DNA of 64,000 bases from Marinomonas ostreistagni (GTDB taxonomy: Bacteria; Pseudomonadota; Gammaproteobacteria; Pseudomonadales; Marinomonadaceae). The notes beneath the pieces were generated by a model, which saw only the letters and a list, made by a program, of their open reading frames with translations, was not told where the DNA came from and made no database searches. Where the stretch lies: the NCBI RefSeq assembly GCF_016461785.1, contig NZ_JAEMUH010000013.1, positions 62,001 to 126,000 of the forward strand, read 5' to 3'. Each line of letters begins with the position of its first letter. Positions within the stretch are counted from its first letter, which is position 1. Both the position numbers and the translations under genes were made by a program. This document shows, piece by piece, positions 38,595 to 49,414 of the stretch.

Positions 38595-40378
38595 ATACAA
38601 ACGATAATAGCTATTCTCCTAGTAAGTGGCGTTTATATTTGGTTTATGCCATTGCGTTTGCACTGTTTTCTGTGGCAGCGGGCCGTTTGTTTTATTTGAC
38701 GGTCTTAGATAAAGAATTCTTGCAGAATCAAGGTGAAATGCGCGCTGTTCGAACCGAGTCAATTCCTGCAACACGAGGCATGATTCTGGATCGGAATGGT
38801 GAGCCTCTGGCTGTCAGTACTCCGACTTGGACAGTGATTGCCAACCCTAGAGAATTATGGGGATTGGCTGACGATCCTGAAAATCTTGCTAAACCTATTG
38901 GTGAGCGAAAAAATCCAGAAGAAGAAATTGTTCGTTTAGCTGAAGCGATGGGGGTCGGCAGTGCATTGTTGAAAGAGCGCTTCGAAATAAACCGTAACAA
39001 AGGCTTTATGTATTTGAAGCGACAGGTGCCACCTCATGAAGCAGAAGCTGTACTGGATGCCAAAGTGAAGGGTGTATCCAAGATTAAGGAGTACAAGCGG
39101 TTTTATCCAGCGGGAGAGGTTACTGCGCAAGTAGTAGGCTTCACCAATATTGACGACAAAGGTCAGGAGGGGCTTGAGCTCGCTTACGACCAAGCGCTTC
39201 AAGGTAAGCCGGGTAAGCTGTCTTATATTAAAGACCTTAAAGGTAATATCATTAGTACACTCGGCCAGGAGATTCCTGAGCAAGCCGGTGAAAACATCGA
39301 GCTTAGTATCGATATGCGATTGCAATACCTTGCCTACCGAGAGCTAAAGGCTGTGGTTACAGAGCAGCGTGCTAGCTCGGCGTCTGCGGTGATTCTTGAT
39401 GTCCGGACGGGCGAAATCTTGGCAATGGTTAATCAGCCTTCTTTTAATCCAAATGATCGCTCCGATTTGGAACCTGATGAACTTCGTAACCGTGCAGTAA
39501 TTGATTTATTTGAGCCTGGCTCCACAATGAAGCCTTTCTCTGTAGCTGCTGCGCTACGTTCTGGGCAATACAATACTGAGTCTGTGATCGATACCAGTCC
39601 TGGTTACATGCGTTTCGGCAAATTTACCATCCGAGATTTCAGAAACTACGGTAAAATTAACCTAGAAACCGTGCTGGTGAAGTCTAGTAACGTTGGTACT
39701 TCTCATATTGCCTTGTCGTTACCGCAAGATACGATCTGGAACATGTTCTATGAGTTAGGGATAGGGTCGCCCGTAGGGCTTGGTTTTCCAGGGGAGGCAA
39801 CTGGTAAGTTGCCGATGCATCCAAAATGGCATCCTTCAGAGATTGCGACGTTATCTTATGGTTATGGTTTAGCTGTATCTACTTTGCAACTAGCACAGGC
39901 TTACATGGTGTTAGCAAATAATGGTTACAAGGTGCCTGTTACTATTTTTAAACAGGATATACAGCCTAATGGTGAGCAAGTGGTGCCGTCTGATATCGCG
40001 CAAGATGTGGTTCATATGTTGCAATCGGTTGTAACAGAAGGGTCTGGTAAAAAAGCGCAAATCCCAGGCTATAACGTAGCTGGTAAGACCGGAACGGTTC
40101 ACAAGGTTGGGGTTGGTGGTTATCAATATGACCAATATATTTCTTTATTTGCTGGTATCGCTCCAGCAACAAATCCACGCCTAGCTATGGTGGTCATGGT
40201 AAATGATCCTAAGGGACGTAAATACTATGGTGGTGAAGTGTCGGCACCTGTTTTTTCGCGTGTTATGGAAGGTGCTTTGACAACGCTGAATGTGCCACCT
40301 GACCGTCCAGAAGGACTTCGAGAAGTGCGTTTGGATGATAACACTGATTCATCTTACCGAATCGTACAAGGAAACTAA
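38591..40378 (+). CDS. ftsI: Septal peptidoglycan transpeptidase FtsI (PBP3)
   Basis: Class B penicillin-binding protein that cross-links septal peptidoglycan with FtsW. It has 595 aa from ATG 38591; upstream in-frame starts fall inside ftsL and are rejected. A short cytoplasmic tail is followed by TM at about 15–35 (LYLVYAIAFALFSVAAGRLF) and a periplasmic pedestal with TRGMILDRNGEPLAVSTPTW. The transpeptidase domain has the active-site S-x-x-K in EPGSTMKPFSV (about 305), SSN in VKSSNVGT and KTGT in VAGKTGTVHK. A single base separates its stop from murE. The beta-lactam target motifs are intact. Confidence 0.97.
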   Translation: MNTNDNSYSPSKWRLYLVYAIAFALFSVAAGRLFYLTVLDKEFLQNQGEMRAVRTESIPATRGMILDRNGEPLAVSTPTWTVIANPRELWGLADDPENLAKPIGERKNPEEEIVRLAEAMGVGSALLKERFEINRNKGFMYLKRQVPPHEAEAVLDAKVKGVSKIKEYKRFYPAGEVTAQVVGFTNIDDKGQEGLELAYDQALQGKPGKLSYIKDLKGNIISTLGQEIPEQAGENIELSIDMRLQYLAYRELKAVVTEQRASSASAVILDVRTGEILAMVNQPSFNPNDRSDLEPDELRNRAVIDLFEPGSTMKPFSVAAALRSGQYNTESVIDTSPGYMRFGKFTIRDFRNYGKINLETVLVKSSNVGTSHIALSLPQDTIWNMFYELGIGSPVGLGFPGEATGKLPMHPKWHPSEIATLSYGYGLAVSTLQLAQAYMVLANNGYKVPVTIFKQDIQPNGEQVVPSDIAQDVVHMLQSVVTEGSGKKAQIPGYNVAGKTGTVHKVGVGGYQYDQYISLFAGIAPATNPRLAMVVMVNDPKGRKYYGGEVSAPVFSRVMEGALTTLNVPPDRPEGLREVRLDDNTDSSYRIVQGN

Positions 40379-40379
40379 A

Positions 40380-41843
40380 ATGTTTACCTTAGAACAGCTT
40401 TTAGAGTGGTTAGATCTAAAAAACTGTTGGAAATATGAGCAGAATTTATATCGGTCTTTAGAGACCGATTCTCGTTTAGTGGGCCCTGAATCTGTTTTTA
40501 TAGCCTTGCCAGGGGTATCCAGTAATGGTTGGGACTATTTTAAGCAAGTAGTCAATAAGGGCTGTCAGGTCGCAGTCGTTCCTAAGGGCTTAGGTTTAAA
40601 GCATGATACTCTCCAGCTAATTGAAGTAGATAATATCGAAGAGCAGGTAGCGAAGCTTTGTCGACGTGTTTATGGTCCTGCTCCTCAGCACGTTGTTGCC
40701 GTTACAGGAACGAACGGTAAATCCAGTATTTGCTACTATATCGCTCAACTTGCTCAAGCGGTTGGTTTGTCCAGTGCTATGATAGGTACATTTGGGATAG
40801 GCCCTCTTACTCATCTCCAAGAAGCTCAGCAAACAACGCCTGATTTGTTGACTTTACATAAATTGTTGTCGTCTTTTGCTGCACAAGGTATTCAACTGGT
40901 TGCATTTGAAGCCTCTTCTCACGCTTTAGATCAAAAGCGCTTGGCTGGCGTGCCTGTGTCAACAGCGGTTTTCTCAAACCTTACGCGTGATCACCTTGAT
41001 TATCACGGCTCAATGGAGTCTTATGCTGTCGCAAAGAGGAAGTTGTTTGAATTTGACTCTTTGCAACAAGCAATTATTTGTGCCGATTCCGAGTATGCTT
41101 CATTTATGCTGCAAGCCTGTGCTGCAAATGCTTGGCAATATTCAGCGCAGAATAGGCTTGAGGCGGATTTCTCTGTAGTGACAAAAAGCTTTAAGCAAGA
41201 TGGGGTGGATCTAACGATTCGAGTGCATGATAAAGAGTACGAAGTATCGATTCCTTTGTTGGGGGATTTTAATGTACAGAATGCTTTAGCCGCTCTAGCT
41301 GCTGTTGAGAGTGTTGCTGGGGAGGTGGGAAGTCTAGTGTCTGCCTTATCCGAGTTGCAAGGTGCTCCAGGTCGAATGCAACCCAGCAAATGCAAAGGTG
41401 CTCCACTCGTATTGGTGGACTATGCACATACATCTGATGCATTAGAGGTGGCTCTTAAGGCCGTTCATGATCATGCTTCAGGTGATGTTGTGTGTGTGTT
41501 TGGTTGTGGTGGGGACAGAGATTCAGGGAAACGCCCGCTCATGCTGCAGGCAGCCCAGCGTAATGCTCATAAGGTATTTTTGACCTCCGATAACCCTCGA
41601 TCAGAAGCACCAATGGCCATTATTGCTGATGCGATGAAGGGACTCGATAAAAGTTTATCCGATGTGGTAATTGAAGTTGATCGTCGCAAAGCCATCAGAG
41701 AGGCGATATTGTCATCGAAACCTGAAGATATTGTTTTAGTGGCAGGTAAGGGGCATGAGAACTACCAAGAGGTCGATGGTGTAAGGTATCACTTTGACGA
41801 TAGAGAGGAGGCGCAAACAGCGCTAAGTCATTATGTTAGTTGA
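40380..41843 (+). CDS. murE: UDP-MurNAc-L-Ala-D-Glu:meso-DAP ligase MurE
   Basis: Adds the third amino acid to the peptidoglycan precursor stem. It has 487 aa from ATG 40380, with AGGAA about eight bases upstream; a longer in-frame start at 40290 lies inside ftsI and is rejected. ATP-binding loop VAVTGTNGKSSICYY (about 108); carbamylated-Lys region and FEASSHALDQKRLAG; the specificity motif DNPRSEAP (about 405), whose DNPR marks meso-diaminopimelate as the substrate, as in other Gram-negative bacteria. It overlaps murF by 11 bases. Confidence 0.97.
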   Translation: MFTLEQLLEWLDLKNCWKYEQNLYRSLETDSRLVGPESVFIALPGVSSNGWDYFKQVVNKGCQVAVVPKGLGLKHDTLQLIEVDNIEEQVAKLCRRVYGPAPQHVVAVTGTNGKSSICYYIAQLAQAVGLSSAMIGTFGIGPLTHLQEAQQTTPDLLTLHKLLSSFAAQGIQLVAFEASSHALDQKRLAGVPVSTAVFSNLTRDHLDYHGSMESYAVAKRKLFEFDSLQQAIICADSEYASFMLQACAANAWQYSAQNRLEADFSVVTKSFKQDGVDLTIRVHDKEYEVSIPLLGDFNVQNALAALAAVESVAGEVGSLVSALSELQGAPGRMQPSKCKGAPLVLVDYAHTSDALEVALKAVHDHASGDVVCVFGCGGDRDSGKRPLMLQAAQRNAHKVFLTSDNPRSEAPMAIIADAMKGLDKSLSDVVIEVDRRKAIREAILSSKPEDIVLVAGKGHENYQEVDGVRYHFDDREEAQTALSHYVS

Positions 41844-43194
41844 ACTTAAACTATCCGAAATTGCTGCTATCGTAGAGGGCCGCTTGATTGGTAGTGATTG
41901 CTATGTGAAAGGTGTTTCTACCGATTCCCGTGAAGATCTTTCGAGTAAGCTTTTTTTGGCGCTTGTTGGGGAGCGCTTTAATGGTAATGAATTCGCCAGT
42001 AAGGCCTTAGAGATTGGGGCTGCAGCAGTATTAGTAAGCGAGCCTATACCCTTAGAGCCGCGTATTGAAGTAACGGATACTGCGGCTGCATATCGTGCCA
42101 TTGCAAGGCATGTGCGTCGCCACTTTTCTCGTCCTGTTATTGCAATCACTGGCAGTAATGGCAAAACCAGCGTGAAAGACTGGTTAGCACATACCTTATC
42201 TTTGTGTGCTGACACGTTGAAAACCCAAAGTAATTTAAATAACCAGATTGGTGTACCTAAAACTCTTTTAGGTTTAGCCGTTCAGCATCAGTACGCTGTG
42301 ATTGAAGCAGGTACGAGTTTTCCGGGTGAAATCGAAATTCTTGGTAACACCATTGAAGCGGATGTTGTTGTTCTAACCAACGCCAGTGGCAGTCACTTGC
42401 TTGGCTTTGGCTCGATTGAGGGGATTGCAGTAGAAAAGGGTAAGTTGATTGAAACGGCAAGGCCGAATGCAACGATTATCCTTAACGCGGATGATCCTTC
42501 CTACGAATATTGGAAAGGTCTGCTTGATGGGCGATCCATGTTGAACTTCTCGTTTGCAGATGCCAGCGCAACGTTGTTTGCGAAAAAGCTTGAAGAGACG
42601 GTGGCGGGCTCGACGACAACTTTGACCTATCAAGGAAGAGATATTCAGTTGAAATTGGATCGGCCTGGCAAGCACCATGTGGCCAATGCCATGGCTGTGG
42701 CTCTAGCAATGTTGGCTTTAGGGTTTGAAATTGATCGTATTATCAATAGCTTGAAGCACCCTGAACAAGTTCCTGGGCGAATGGAGTTGCTTACAGCAAA
42801 AAGTGAAGCCGCGATTATTAATGATTGTTACAATGCTAGCCCAAAGTCTGTTGAAGCGGCGATCGATGTGCTTTCATTATACAAAGAGCAAAGTACATGG
42901 TTGGCTCTAGGGGCACTTGGAGAATTAGGTGACGAAGAAGTTACGATTCACCAATCCCTCGGCAATTACGCAGCTAAAGCTGGTATCGATCATCTCATTA
43001 CGATCGGGCCTGTTGCACAGCATGCTGCAGATGGATTTTCATTGAATAAAACGTCGAAACAAGTGGTTTACTCTTGTCAGACAAAAGACGATGCGTTGAA
43101 TATTCTATCTACGCTCGATTCAAGACATGTCATTTTGGTTAAAGGCTCCCGTTCAGCCAAAATGGAAGATATTGTAAACGCACTAAAAATTTAG
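41833..43194 (+). CDS. murF: UDP-MurNAc-tripeptide:D-Ala-D-Ala ligase MurF
   Basis: Adds the terminal D-Ala-D-Ala dipeptide to complete UDP-MurNAc-pentapeptide. It has 453 aa. The ATP loop is [18 protein letters not shown] (about 97–114). Family blocks include [38 protein letters not shown], and [18 protein letters not shown]. The last part holds [11 protein letters not shown]. It starts 11 bases inside murE and is followed by mraY after 14 bases. All ligase domains (N-terminal UDP-binding, central ATPase, C-terminal Rossmann) are present. Confidence 0.97.
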   Translation: MLVELKLSEIAAIVEGRLIGSDCYVKGVSTDSREDLSSKLFLALVGERFNGNEFASKALEIGAAAVLVSEPIPLEPRIEVTDTAAAYRAIARHVRRHFSRPVIAITGSNGKTSVKDWLAHTLSLCADTLKTQSNLNNQIGVPKTLLGLAVQHQYAVIEAGTSFPGEIEILGNTIEADVVVLTNASGSHLLGFGSIEGIAVEKGKLIETARPNATIILNADDPSYEYWKGLLDGRSMLNFSFADASATLFAKKLEETVAGSTTTLTYQGRDIQLKLDRPGKHHVANAMAVALAMLALGFEIDRIINSLKHPEQVPGRMELLTAKSEAAIINDCYNASPKSVEAAIDVLSLYKEQSTWLALGALGELGDEEVTIHQSLGNYAAKAGIDHLITIGPVAQHAADGFSLNKTSKQVVYSCQTKDDALNILSTLDSRHVILVKGSRSAKMEDIVNALKI

Positions 43195-43208
43195 GAATTA
43201 GCCTAACC

Positions 43209-44291
43209 ATGCTACTGCTTTTAACAGCTTATCTTAGCAAATACCTTACGTTCTTTACGGTGTTCAATTATCTATCGCTACGTGCGATTTTAGGGGTTTT
43301 GACGGCACTTTTTATATCTTTGTTAATCGGCGGCAAAGTCATTCGTTTACTACAGCGTTTGCAAATCGGCCAAGCTGTTCGTGACGATGGTCCACAATCC
43401 CATTTAAGCAAGGCAGGCACTCCAACTATGGGTGGGGTGATGATTTTGTTCTCAATCAGTATTAGTACATTGCTGTGGGGGGATCTAACAAATCCATATG
43501 TCTGGATTACATTGCTGACAATGATTGCATTTGGTGCAGTCGGTTGGGTGGATGACTATCGCAAAGTCGTAGAGAAAAACTCTCGCGGCTTGCCTGCTAA
43601 ATGGAAATATTTATGGCAAAGTATTTTTGGTCTATCTGCTGCAATTTATTTATACAGTCTTGCTTCGACGCCAGCCGAGACAGAGCTTTTGATCCCTTTA
43701 TTTAAAGATGCTGCCATTCCTTTAGGTATTTTCTTTGTCGTGTTTACTTATTTTGTCATTGTTGGGACAAGTAATGCGGTGAATTTAACTGATGGTTTAG
43801 ATGGCTTGGCAATTTTACCAACAGTGTTAGTGGGTGGGGCGTTAGGTATCTTTGCTTACCTTACAGGTAACGTGAAATTTGCCGACTATTTATTGATTCC
43901 TTATGTTCAGGGCACAGGGGAGTTGATTGTCTTCTGTTCTGCTCTTGTGGGAGCTGGCTTAGGTTTTCTTTGGTTTAACACTTACCCTGCCCAAGTGTTT
44001 ATGGGTGATGTTGGAGCATTGGCTTTAGGGGCTGCCTTAGGTGTGATTGCGGTGATTGTTCGTCAAGAATTAGTGCTATTTATTATGGGAGGTGTGTTTG
44101 TTATGGAAACTGTTTCCGTGATACTTCAGGTTGCCTCTTATAAGCTTACAAAACGTCGTATTTTTCGAATGGCACCGATCCATCACCACTTTGAACTTAA
44201 AGGTTGGGCAGAACCTAAGGTGATTGTACGTTTCTGGATTATCACTGTATGTCTTGTGCTTATTGGTTTAGCGACCCTAAAAGTAAGGTAA
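43209..44291 (+). CDS. mraY: Phospho-MurNAc-pentapeptide transferase MraY
   Basis: Polytopic inner-membrane enzyme that transfers phospho-MurNAc-pentapeptide to undecaprenyl phosphate, making lipid I. It has 360 aa, the same as E. coli MraY. There are about ten TM helices. Active-site loops: [31 protein letters not shown] with the DDxxK motif, [14 protein letters not shown] with the catalytic Asp and [14 protein letters not shown]. The His-rich end [18 protein letters not shown] is characteristic. Six bases separate it from murD. It is the target of nucleoside antibiotics such as tunicamycin-like compounds. Confidence 0.98.
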   Translation: MLLLLTAYLSKYLTFFTVFNYLSLRAILGVLTALFISLLIGGKVIRLLQRLQIGQAVRDDGPQSHLSKAGTPTMGGVMILFSISISTLLWGDLTNPYVWITLLTMIAFGAVGWVDDYRKVVEKNSRGLPAKWKYLWQSIFGLSAAIYLYSLASTPAETELLIPLFKDAAIPLGIFFVVFTYFVIVGTSNAVNLTDGLDGLAILPTVLVGGALGIFAYLTGNVKFADYLLIPYVQGTGELIVFCSALVGAGLGFLWFNTYPAQVFMGDVGALALGAALGVIAVIVRQELVLFIMGGVFVMETVSVILQVASYKLTKRRIFRMAPIHHHFELKGWAEPKVIVRFWIITVCLVLIGLATLKVR

Positions 44292-44297
44292 AGCGAT

Positions 44298-45647
44298 ATG
44301 TCTCTGATTTCCTCTGATCGTATTCGTGCAGTCGTTGGTTTGGGTGTGACTGGTGTTTCAACGGCAAAGTTCCTAGCCAAGCAAGGTCTAGACTTTTATG
44401 TTGTTGACTCTCGAGAGAACCCTCCGGGTTTAGATCAAGTTAAGTCTATTTGTCCAGCTGAACGTATCTTTACAGGTAGTCTTGAACACCTTAAAAAACT
44501 GGGAGTAACAGAGCTATTTGTGAGCCCAGGAATAGCACTTGCGACGCCAGTATTAAAAGAGTTGGCGGAAGACGGTGTTACGATGCGTGGTGATGTGGAT
44601 TTGTTTTGCGATTATGCGAATGCGCCATTTATTGCAATAACTGGTTCAAATGCCAAAAGTACAGTCACGACGTTAGTGAATGAATTACTCGTTGCGCTGG
44701 GTAAAAAATCGGTAGCTGGTGGTAACCTTGGTCTCCCAGCATTAGATTGTTTGGCGGAGGGTGTTGATGTATACGTGCTTGAGCTCTCAAGCTTTCAATT
44801 AGAGACGTCTCATGCTTTGAAAGCAGATGTAGCGTGTTTACTAAACGTATCTGAAGATCATATGGATCGTTACGATGATCTATACAGCTACCAGCGAGCT
44901 AAGCAGCGTATTTATCGTGGTTGTAAAGCTGCCGTTTGTAACAAACAAGATATTCTGACTGCGCCATTGTTGGCTCAATATACCCCTGTTAGAGCTTTTA
45001 CTAAAGGCAGTCCTGATTTAAAAGAATTTGGTCTGTTGAAAGACCCTGATGGTACCTGGTTATCCCATGGCGTAAAACGTTTGTACAACACGAATGACAT
45101 TAAGCTAAAAGGTGAGCACAACTATGCCAATGTTTTAGCGTGCTTGGCAATCCTAGATGTTATGGGTTTGCCAACGGATGCTCCCGAAGTAGCCCAAGTA
45201 CTGGCTAGTTTTTCTGGGCTTGCACATCGTTGTGAAACAGTTCGCGAGCTGGAAGGTGTTATTTATATCAATGATTCTAAAGGCACGAATGTTGGGGCAA
45301 CGCTAGCCGCTTTAGAAGGATTGGGTAGCAAACAGTCTAAGAATATCCACTTGTTAGCAGGAGGCGTTGGGAAGGGTGCTGATTTTTCACCTTTAGCTCC
45401 AGCGCTGTCCAATTATGTCTGCCATTTTTATGTCTTTGGTAAAGATGCTGATCAAATTATAGATATTGTGCCTGCAGGCACTGATTACACTCAATATCAA
45501 GATTTAACAGAGGTGATGGAAGCTGTTAAAAGTCATGTCAAGGAGGGGGATATTGTCTTGTTTTCGCCAGCTTGTGCAAGCTTTGATCAGTATAAGAATT
45601 TTGAGGCGCGAGGAAATCATTTCATTGATTTGGTTAACCAGCTATGA
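44298..45647 (+). CDS. murD: UDP-MurNAc-L-alanine:D-glutamate ligase MurD
   Basis: Adds D-glutamate to UDP-MurNAc-L-Ala in the cytoplasm. It has 449 aa. The N-terminal UDP-binding part has VVGLGVTGVSTAKFLAKQG and FVSPGIA. The ATP loop is FIAITGSNAKSTVTTLV; here Ala replaces the usual Gly in GSNGKS (about 116), a change known in other MurD proteins. Other blocks are ELSSFQLETS, LNVSEDHMDRYDD, INDSKGTNVGATLAAL and LLAGGVGKGADF. Its stop overlaps ftsW with ATGA. The family call is secure. Confidence 0.97.
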   Translation: MSLISSDRIRAVVGLGVTGVSTAKFLAKQGLDFYVVDSRENPPGLDQVKSICPAERIFTGSLEHLKKLGVTELFVSPGIALATPVLKELAEDGVTMRGDVDLFCDYANAPFIAITGSNAKSTVTTLVNELLVALGKKSVAGGNLGLPALDCLAEGVDVYVLELSSFQLETSHALKADVACLLNVSEDHMDRYDDLYSYQRAKQRIYRGCKAAVCNKQDILTAPLLAQYTPVRAFTKGSPDLKEFGLLKDPDGTWLSHGVKRLYNTNDIKLKGEHNYANVLACLAILDVMGLPTDAPEVAQVLASFSGLAHRCETVRELEGVIYINDSKGTNVGATLAALEGLGSKQSKNIHLLAGGVGKGADFSPLAPALSNYVCHFYVFGKDADQIIDIVPAGTDYTQYQDLTEVMEAVKSHVKEGDIVLFSPACASFDQYKNFEARGNHFIDLVNQL

Positions 45648-46912
45648 ATTTTCGAGTGCTTCTGCATCCTATTAAATTCCTGCGTGACAACCTTGAGCGG
45701 ATTCGTTTCCAAGAGTTTTGCAAAATAGACCCTATTTTTTTAGCTTCAGTTGCTTGTGTATTGATGCTTGGGATTGTGATGGTGTCAAGCGCGTCTATTT
45801 TTCTATCAGAAACGAAGTATGCACATCCTTTCTACTTCATGACACGTCAGATCATTTATTTAATAATTGGGCTTGGCTTTGGTTATTTTATGATGGCCAT
45901 TCCAACTGCTTCATTACAGAAGATCAGTATTATTTTAATGTGGATAGGGTTGTTGCTACTACTGGCGGTTTTGCTTCCTGTACTCGGTAAAACAGTAAAT
46001 GGTAGTCAGCGATGGATTAATTTAGGCGTATTTAACTTACAGGCTTCAGAAGTCGCAAAAGTTTGTATGGTCGTTTACGTATCGGGTTACTTGGTACGGC
46101 GAGCTGATCGGGTAAAACAGCGATTGATAGGCTCTGTAATGCCTATGCTTGTCTCCTCTTTTTTCGTTTTCCTGCTCTTATTAGAGCCTGACTTTGGTGC
46201 CTCTGTGGTTTTGCTGGGTACTGTTGTTGCATTGCTTTTCATAGCGGGAGCCCCCGTAAACCAGTTTATAATATTACTGCTTGGCGTTATCGGTTTCTTG
46301 GGTTTGATCGCTGTATCAGAGAGTTACCGAGTTAAACGTCTACTGAATTTTATGGATCCATGGGCGGACCCCTATAATGATGGATATCAGTTGTCACAAG
46401 CCCTGATCGCCTATGGTCGTGGAGAATGGTTTGGTCTAGGTCTTGGTAACAGCGTACAGAAATTGGCGTACCTTCCTGAAGCACACACAGACTTTGTGTT
46501 TTCAATTTGGGTGGAAGAAACAGGCATGCTTGGTGGGCTGATGCTCTTAGGGGTATTTGGCGTTATGCTATCTCGGATGTTTAAAATCGGTCAGTTTGCC
46601 ATGAAGCTTGGAAGGTTATTTCAAGGGTATATGTGTTTTGGGTTTGCTATTTTAATTATCGCTCAAGTTATTATTAATGTGGGTGTTAATACTGGCTTTC
46701 TTCCAACTAAAGGTTTAACGCTACCACTTATTAGTTATGGTGGAAGTAGTTTAATTATTACTCTGTCTAGTTTGTTTGTTGTTGGACGAGTAGATATCGA
46801 AAACCGGCTAATAGCGGCTGACAGTAATCTTGCCCCTTCACTTAAACAAAAGAAGTGGCCCAAGCTGTTTGGGAAAATGAAGGCTGAACAACGGACCGAA
46901 GTAGGGGAGTGA
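45644..46912 (+). CDS. ftsW: Septal peptidoglycan glycosyltransferase FtsW
   Basis: SEDS-family polymerase that builds septal glycan strands with FtsI. It has 422 aa and about ten TM helices. Conserved features: MVSSASIFLSETKYAHPFYF, GSQRWINLGVFNLQASEVAK with the catalytic-region residues, LEPDFGASVVLLGTV, MDPWADPYNDGYQLSQALIA, EAHTDFVFSIWVEETGMLGG (catalytic Asp in the TDF) and LPTKGLTLPLISYGGSS. The N-terminal and C-terminal cytoplasmic tails are unremarkable. Overlaps murD by four bases and meets murG at GTGA. Confidence 0.97.
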   Translation: MNFRVLLHPIKFLRDNLERIRFQEFCKIDPIFLASVACVLMLGIVMVSSASIFLSETKYAHPFYFMTRQIIYLIIGLGFGYFMMAIPTASLQKISIILMWIGLLLLLAVLLPVLGKTVNGSQRWINLGVFNLQASEVAKVCMVVYVSGYLVRRADRVKQRLIGSVMPMLVSSFFVFLLLLEPDFGASVVLLGTVVALLFIAGAPVNQFIILLLGVIGFLGLIAVSESYRVKRLLNFMDPWADPYNDGYQLSQALIAYGRGEWFGLGLGNSVQKLAYLPEAHTDFVFSIWVEETGMLGGLMLLGVFGVMLSRMFKIGQFAMKLGRLFQGYMCFGFAILIIAQVIINVGVNTGFLPTKGLTLPLISYGGSSLIITLSSLFVVGRVDIENRLIAADSNLAPSLKQKKWPKLFGKMKAEQRTEVGE

Positions 46913-46917
46913 TAGAC

Positions 46918-47991
46918 GTGTCAAAGCCAAAGAAAGTGATGTTAATGGCCGGTGGCACCGGAGGTCACATTTATCCTGCGTTAGCATGTGCTGAAAAATT
47001 CGCCTCACTTGGTATGGATGTATGCTGGATGGGGTCTGCAGGGGGTATGGAAGAAACCCTTGTACCAAAGCACGATATCCCGCTGTTCACGGTTTCTATT
47101 AAAGGTGTTCGTGGCAAAGGTATGTTGGGGGTATTGAGTGCACCTTGGAGGATCGCTCATTCAATAGGTCAAGCCATAGCCATTCTGCGGCGAGAAAAAC
47201 CCGATTTTGTGCTTGGTATGGGTGGCTTCGTAGCAGGGCCTGGTGGTGTTGCAGCGAAGCTGTTAGGTATACCGCTTGCTATTCATGAGCAAAATGCGGT
47301 GGCAGGCACGACCAATACGCTCTTGTCCAAAATTGCTAAGTTAAAGATGCAGGCTTTTGATGGCGCCTTAGCAGGTGCCTTGACGGTTGGTAATCCTGTC
47401 AGAGGAGCGATTTTATCGCAAACCGCTCGTTCAGTGCGTGATGAGTCTGTCAGACCATTGCGTCTACTGGTTGTTGGTGGGAGTTTGGGGGCAAAAGCCA
47501 TTAATGATGTCGTCCCACAATTGCTAGCGCATTGGCAGGACAGTATTCGTTTAGATGTTTGGCACCAAACAGGTAAGCGAAATTATGAGGCAGTCCAAAA
47601 GAGTTATGATGACCTCAATATATCAGCACGAGTCGATGCTTATATTGATGACATGAGCCAAGCGTATTATTGGGCCGATGTGGTTTTATGTCGAGCAGGC
47701 GCGATGACGGTCAGTGAACTGGCAATAGCGGGTTTGCCTTCTATTCTTGTGCCTTACCCGCATGCAATTGATGATCATCAAACATCCAATGCGCGTTCCT
47801 TATCTCAGGTAGGGGCTGCGTATCTTTTGCCGCAAACGGAACTTAATATCCAAGCTCTTGAGAAATGTTTACAGGAGCTTGCAAGCAGCGAGAATAAATT
47901 ACAAACAATGGCTAATGCGGCAAAATCTGTCGCTCATCCTGATGCCACGCAAACCGTGGTTTCACAGTGTATAAGGTTAATTAAGAAATGA
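46918..47991 (+). CDS. murG: UDP-GlcNAc:lipid I GlcNAc transferase MurG
   Basis: Peripheral membrane GT-B enzyme that adds GlcNAc to lipid I to give lipid II. It has 357 aa from GTG 46918, preferred because AGGGGAG (46903–46909) sits eight bases ahead. A GTG at 46909 would overlap the ftsW stop as GTGA and add three residues; it cannot be excluded. G loops: [19 protein letters not shown] (about 8–26), [19 protein letters not shown], and [19 protein letters not shown]. Acceptor/UDP-site blocks are [20 protein letters not shown] and [14 protein letters not shown]. Its stop overlaps the murC ATG. Non-ATG start suggests modest expression. Confidence 0.97.
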   Translation: MSKPKKVMLMAGGTGGHIYPALACAEKFASLGMDVCWMGSAGGMEETLVPKHDIPLFTVSIKGVRGKGMLGVLSAPWRIAHSIGQAIAILRREKPDFVLGMGGFVAGPGGVAAKLLGIPLAIHEQNAVAGTTNTLLSKIAKLKMQAFDGALAGALTVGNPVRGAILSQTARSVRDESVRPLRLLVVGGSLGAKAINDVVPQLLAHWQDSIRLDVWHQTGKRNYEAVQKSYDDLNISARVDAYIDDMSQAYYWADVVLCRAGAMTVSELAIAGLPSILVPYPHAIDDHQTSNARSLSQVGAAYLLPQTELNIQALEKCLQELASSENKLQTMANAAKSVAHPDATQTVVSQCIRLIKK

Positions 47992-49409
47992 TGGAAGCTA
48001 AATTTCGTTACGATATTCCAACTATGCGCCGTATCCAGAACATTCACTTTATCGGTGTTGGTGGAGTGGGGATGTCGGGTATTGCCGAGGTCTTGTCAAA
48101 CCAAGGTTATAATGTCAGTGGTTCTGACATGAGAGCTTCCGCAACGACTGAACGCCTGGCAAAACTAGGTGTAGAGATTTTTATCGGTCATCAAGAAGAG
48201 AATGTAAAAAACGCCCATGTAATCGTCGTGTCCAGTGCGATTGATAAAAGCAATCCAGAAATTAAATGGGGCAAAGAGAATCGCATTCCAATTGTACGTC
48301 GTGCTGAAATGTTGGCGGAATTGATGCGTTATCGCCATGGAATTGCTGTAGCAGGAACGCATGGTAAGACTACTACTACCAGCCTGATGGCTTCTATCTT
48401 AGCCGCAACAGATGAATCGCCTACTTTTGTGATCGGTGGTCGCTTAACCAGCGCTGGGGCAAATGCACAATTAGGAAGCAGCAAGTATTTAGTGGCTGAG
48501 GCAGATGAAAGTGATGCTTCGTTCCTACATTTACAGCCACAAACAGTGATCGTTACAAATATCGATGAAGATCACATGGATACCTATAACGGTGATTTTG
48601 AGCAAGTAAAGCGAACCTTCATAGAGTTTATTCATAACTTGCCATTCTACGGGTTAGCCGTTTTATGTGTAGATGATGAAAATGTGCGTGAAATCATGCC
48701 TGAGCTAAGCCGTCCTGTATTAACGTATGGTATTGATGAAAAAGCTGATTTTTATGCAACCGAAATCTCACAAAAAGGCCGGTTCTGTGAATTCTTAGCA
48801 CATCGTCCTGAATGCGAACCTTTGCGTATTAGGCTGCCTATGCCTGGCCGTCATAATATTTTAAATGCTTTGGCGACTATTGCGGTTGCAACGGATTTAG
48901 GTGTTGAGGCCAGTGCTATTCAGGCTGGTTTAATGGGATTTGAAGGAGTTGGTAGACGTTTTCAAGAGCAGGGAGATCTTAAGTTGCCTGAAGGTGGAAG
49001 CGTCATGTTTATTGATGATTATGGGCATCACCCAAGTGAAGTAAAGGCAACCATCAAATCGATAAGAGCAGGCTGGCCTGAAAAACGCTTAGTGATGGTA
49101 TATCAGCCGCATCGATTTACTCGTACTCGTGATCTCTATGAAGATTTTGTAAAGGTCTTATCTGAAGTGGATGTGCTCCTTCTTTTAGATGTGTATTCGG
49201 CTGGTGAAAGCCCTATTAATGGCGCAGATAGCAAGTCTATGTGTGGTAGCATTCGTCAACGTGGATCGGTTGACCCCATTCATGTAAGTTCAGAAGATGA
49301 CCTAAGGTCCATTTTGTCTAATGTCCTTCGATCTGGTGATTTATTGATTACTCAGGGCGCAGGAGATATCGGCTCAATTTCGAAAAAACTAGCTGCTGAA
49401 GGGGTGTAG
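47988..49409 (+). CDS. murC: UDP-N-acetylmuramate:L-alanine ligase MurC
   Basis: Adds the first amino acid, L-Ala, to UDP-MurNAc. It has 473 aa. The N-terminal Rossmann domain has [20 protein letters not shown], the ATP loop is [20 protein letters not shown] (about 113–132). Family blocks are [45 protein letters not shown], and [16 protein letters not shown]. Two ATGs (47988 and 47991) are adjacent; the first overlaps the murG stop as ATGA. ddl begins 5 bases after the stop. Confidence 0.98.
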   Translation: MMEAKFRYDIPTMRRIQNIHFIGVGGVGMSGIAEVLSNQGYNVSGSDMRASATTERLAKLGVEIFIGHQEENVKNAHVIVVSSAIDKSNPEIKWGKENRIPIVRRAEMLAELMRYRHGIAVAGTHGKTTTTSLMASILAATDESPTFVIGGRLTSAGANAQLGSSKYLVAEADESDASFLHLQPQTVIVTNIDEDHMDTYNGDFEQVKRTFIEFIHNLPFYGLAVLCVDDENVREIMPELSRPVLTYGIDEKADFYATEISQKGRFCEFLAHRPECEPLRIRLPMPGRHNILNALATIAVATDLGVEASAIQAGLMGFEGVGRRFQEQGDLKLPEGGSVMFIDDYGHHPSEVKATIKSIRAGWPEKRLVMVYQPHRFTRTRDLYEDFVKVLSEVDVLLLLDVYSAGESPINGADSKSMCGSIRQRGSVDPIHVSSEDDLRSILSNVLRSGDLLITQGAGDIGSISKKLAAEGV

Positions 49410-49414
49410 TTTCA

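Noticed and set aside
40290..40379. 30-residue N-terminal extension of MurE
   Set aside because: It lies within ftsI; ATG 40380 has a ribosome site and gives the normal length.
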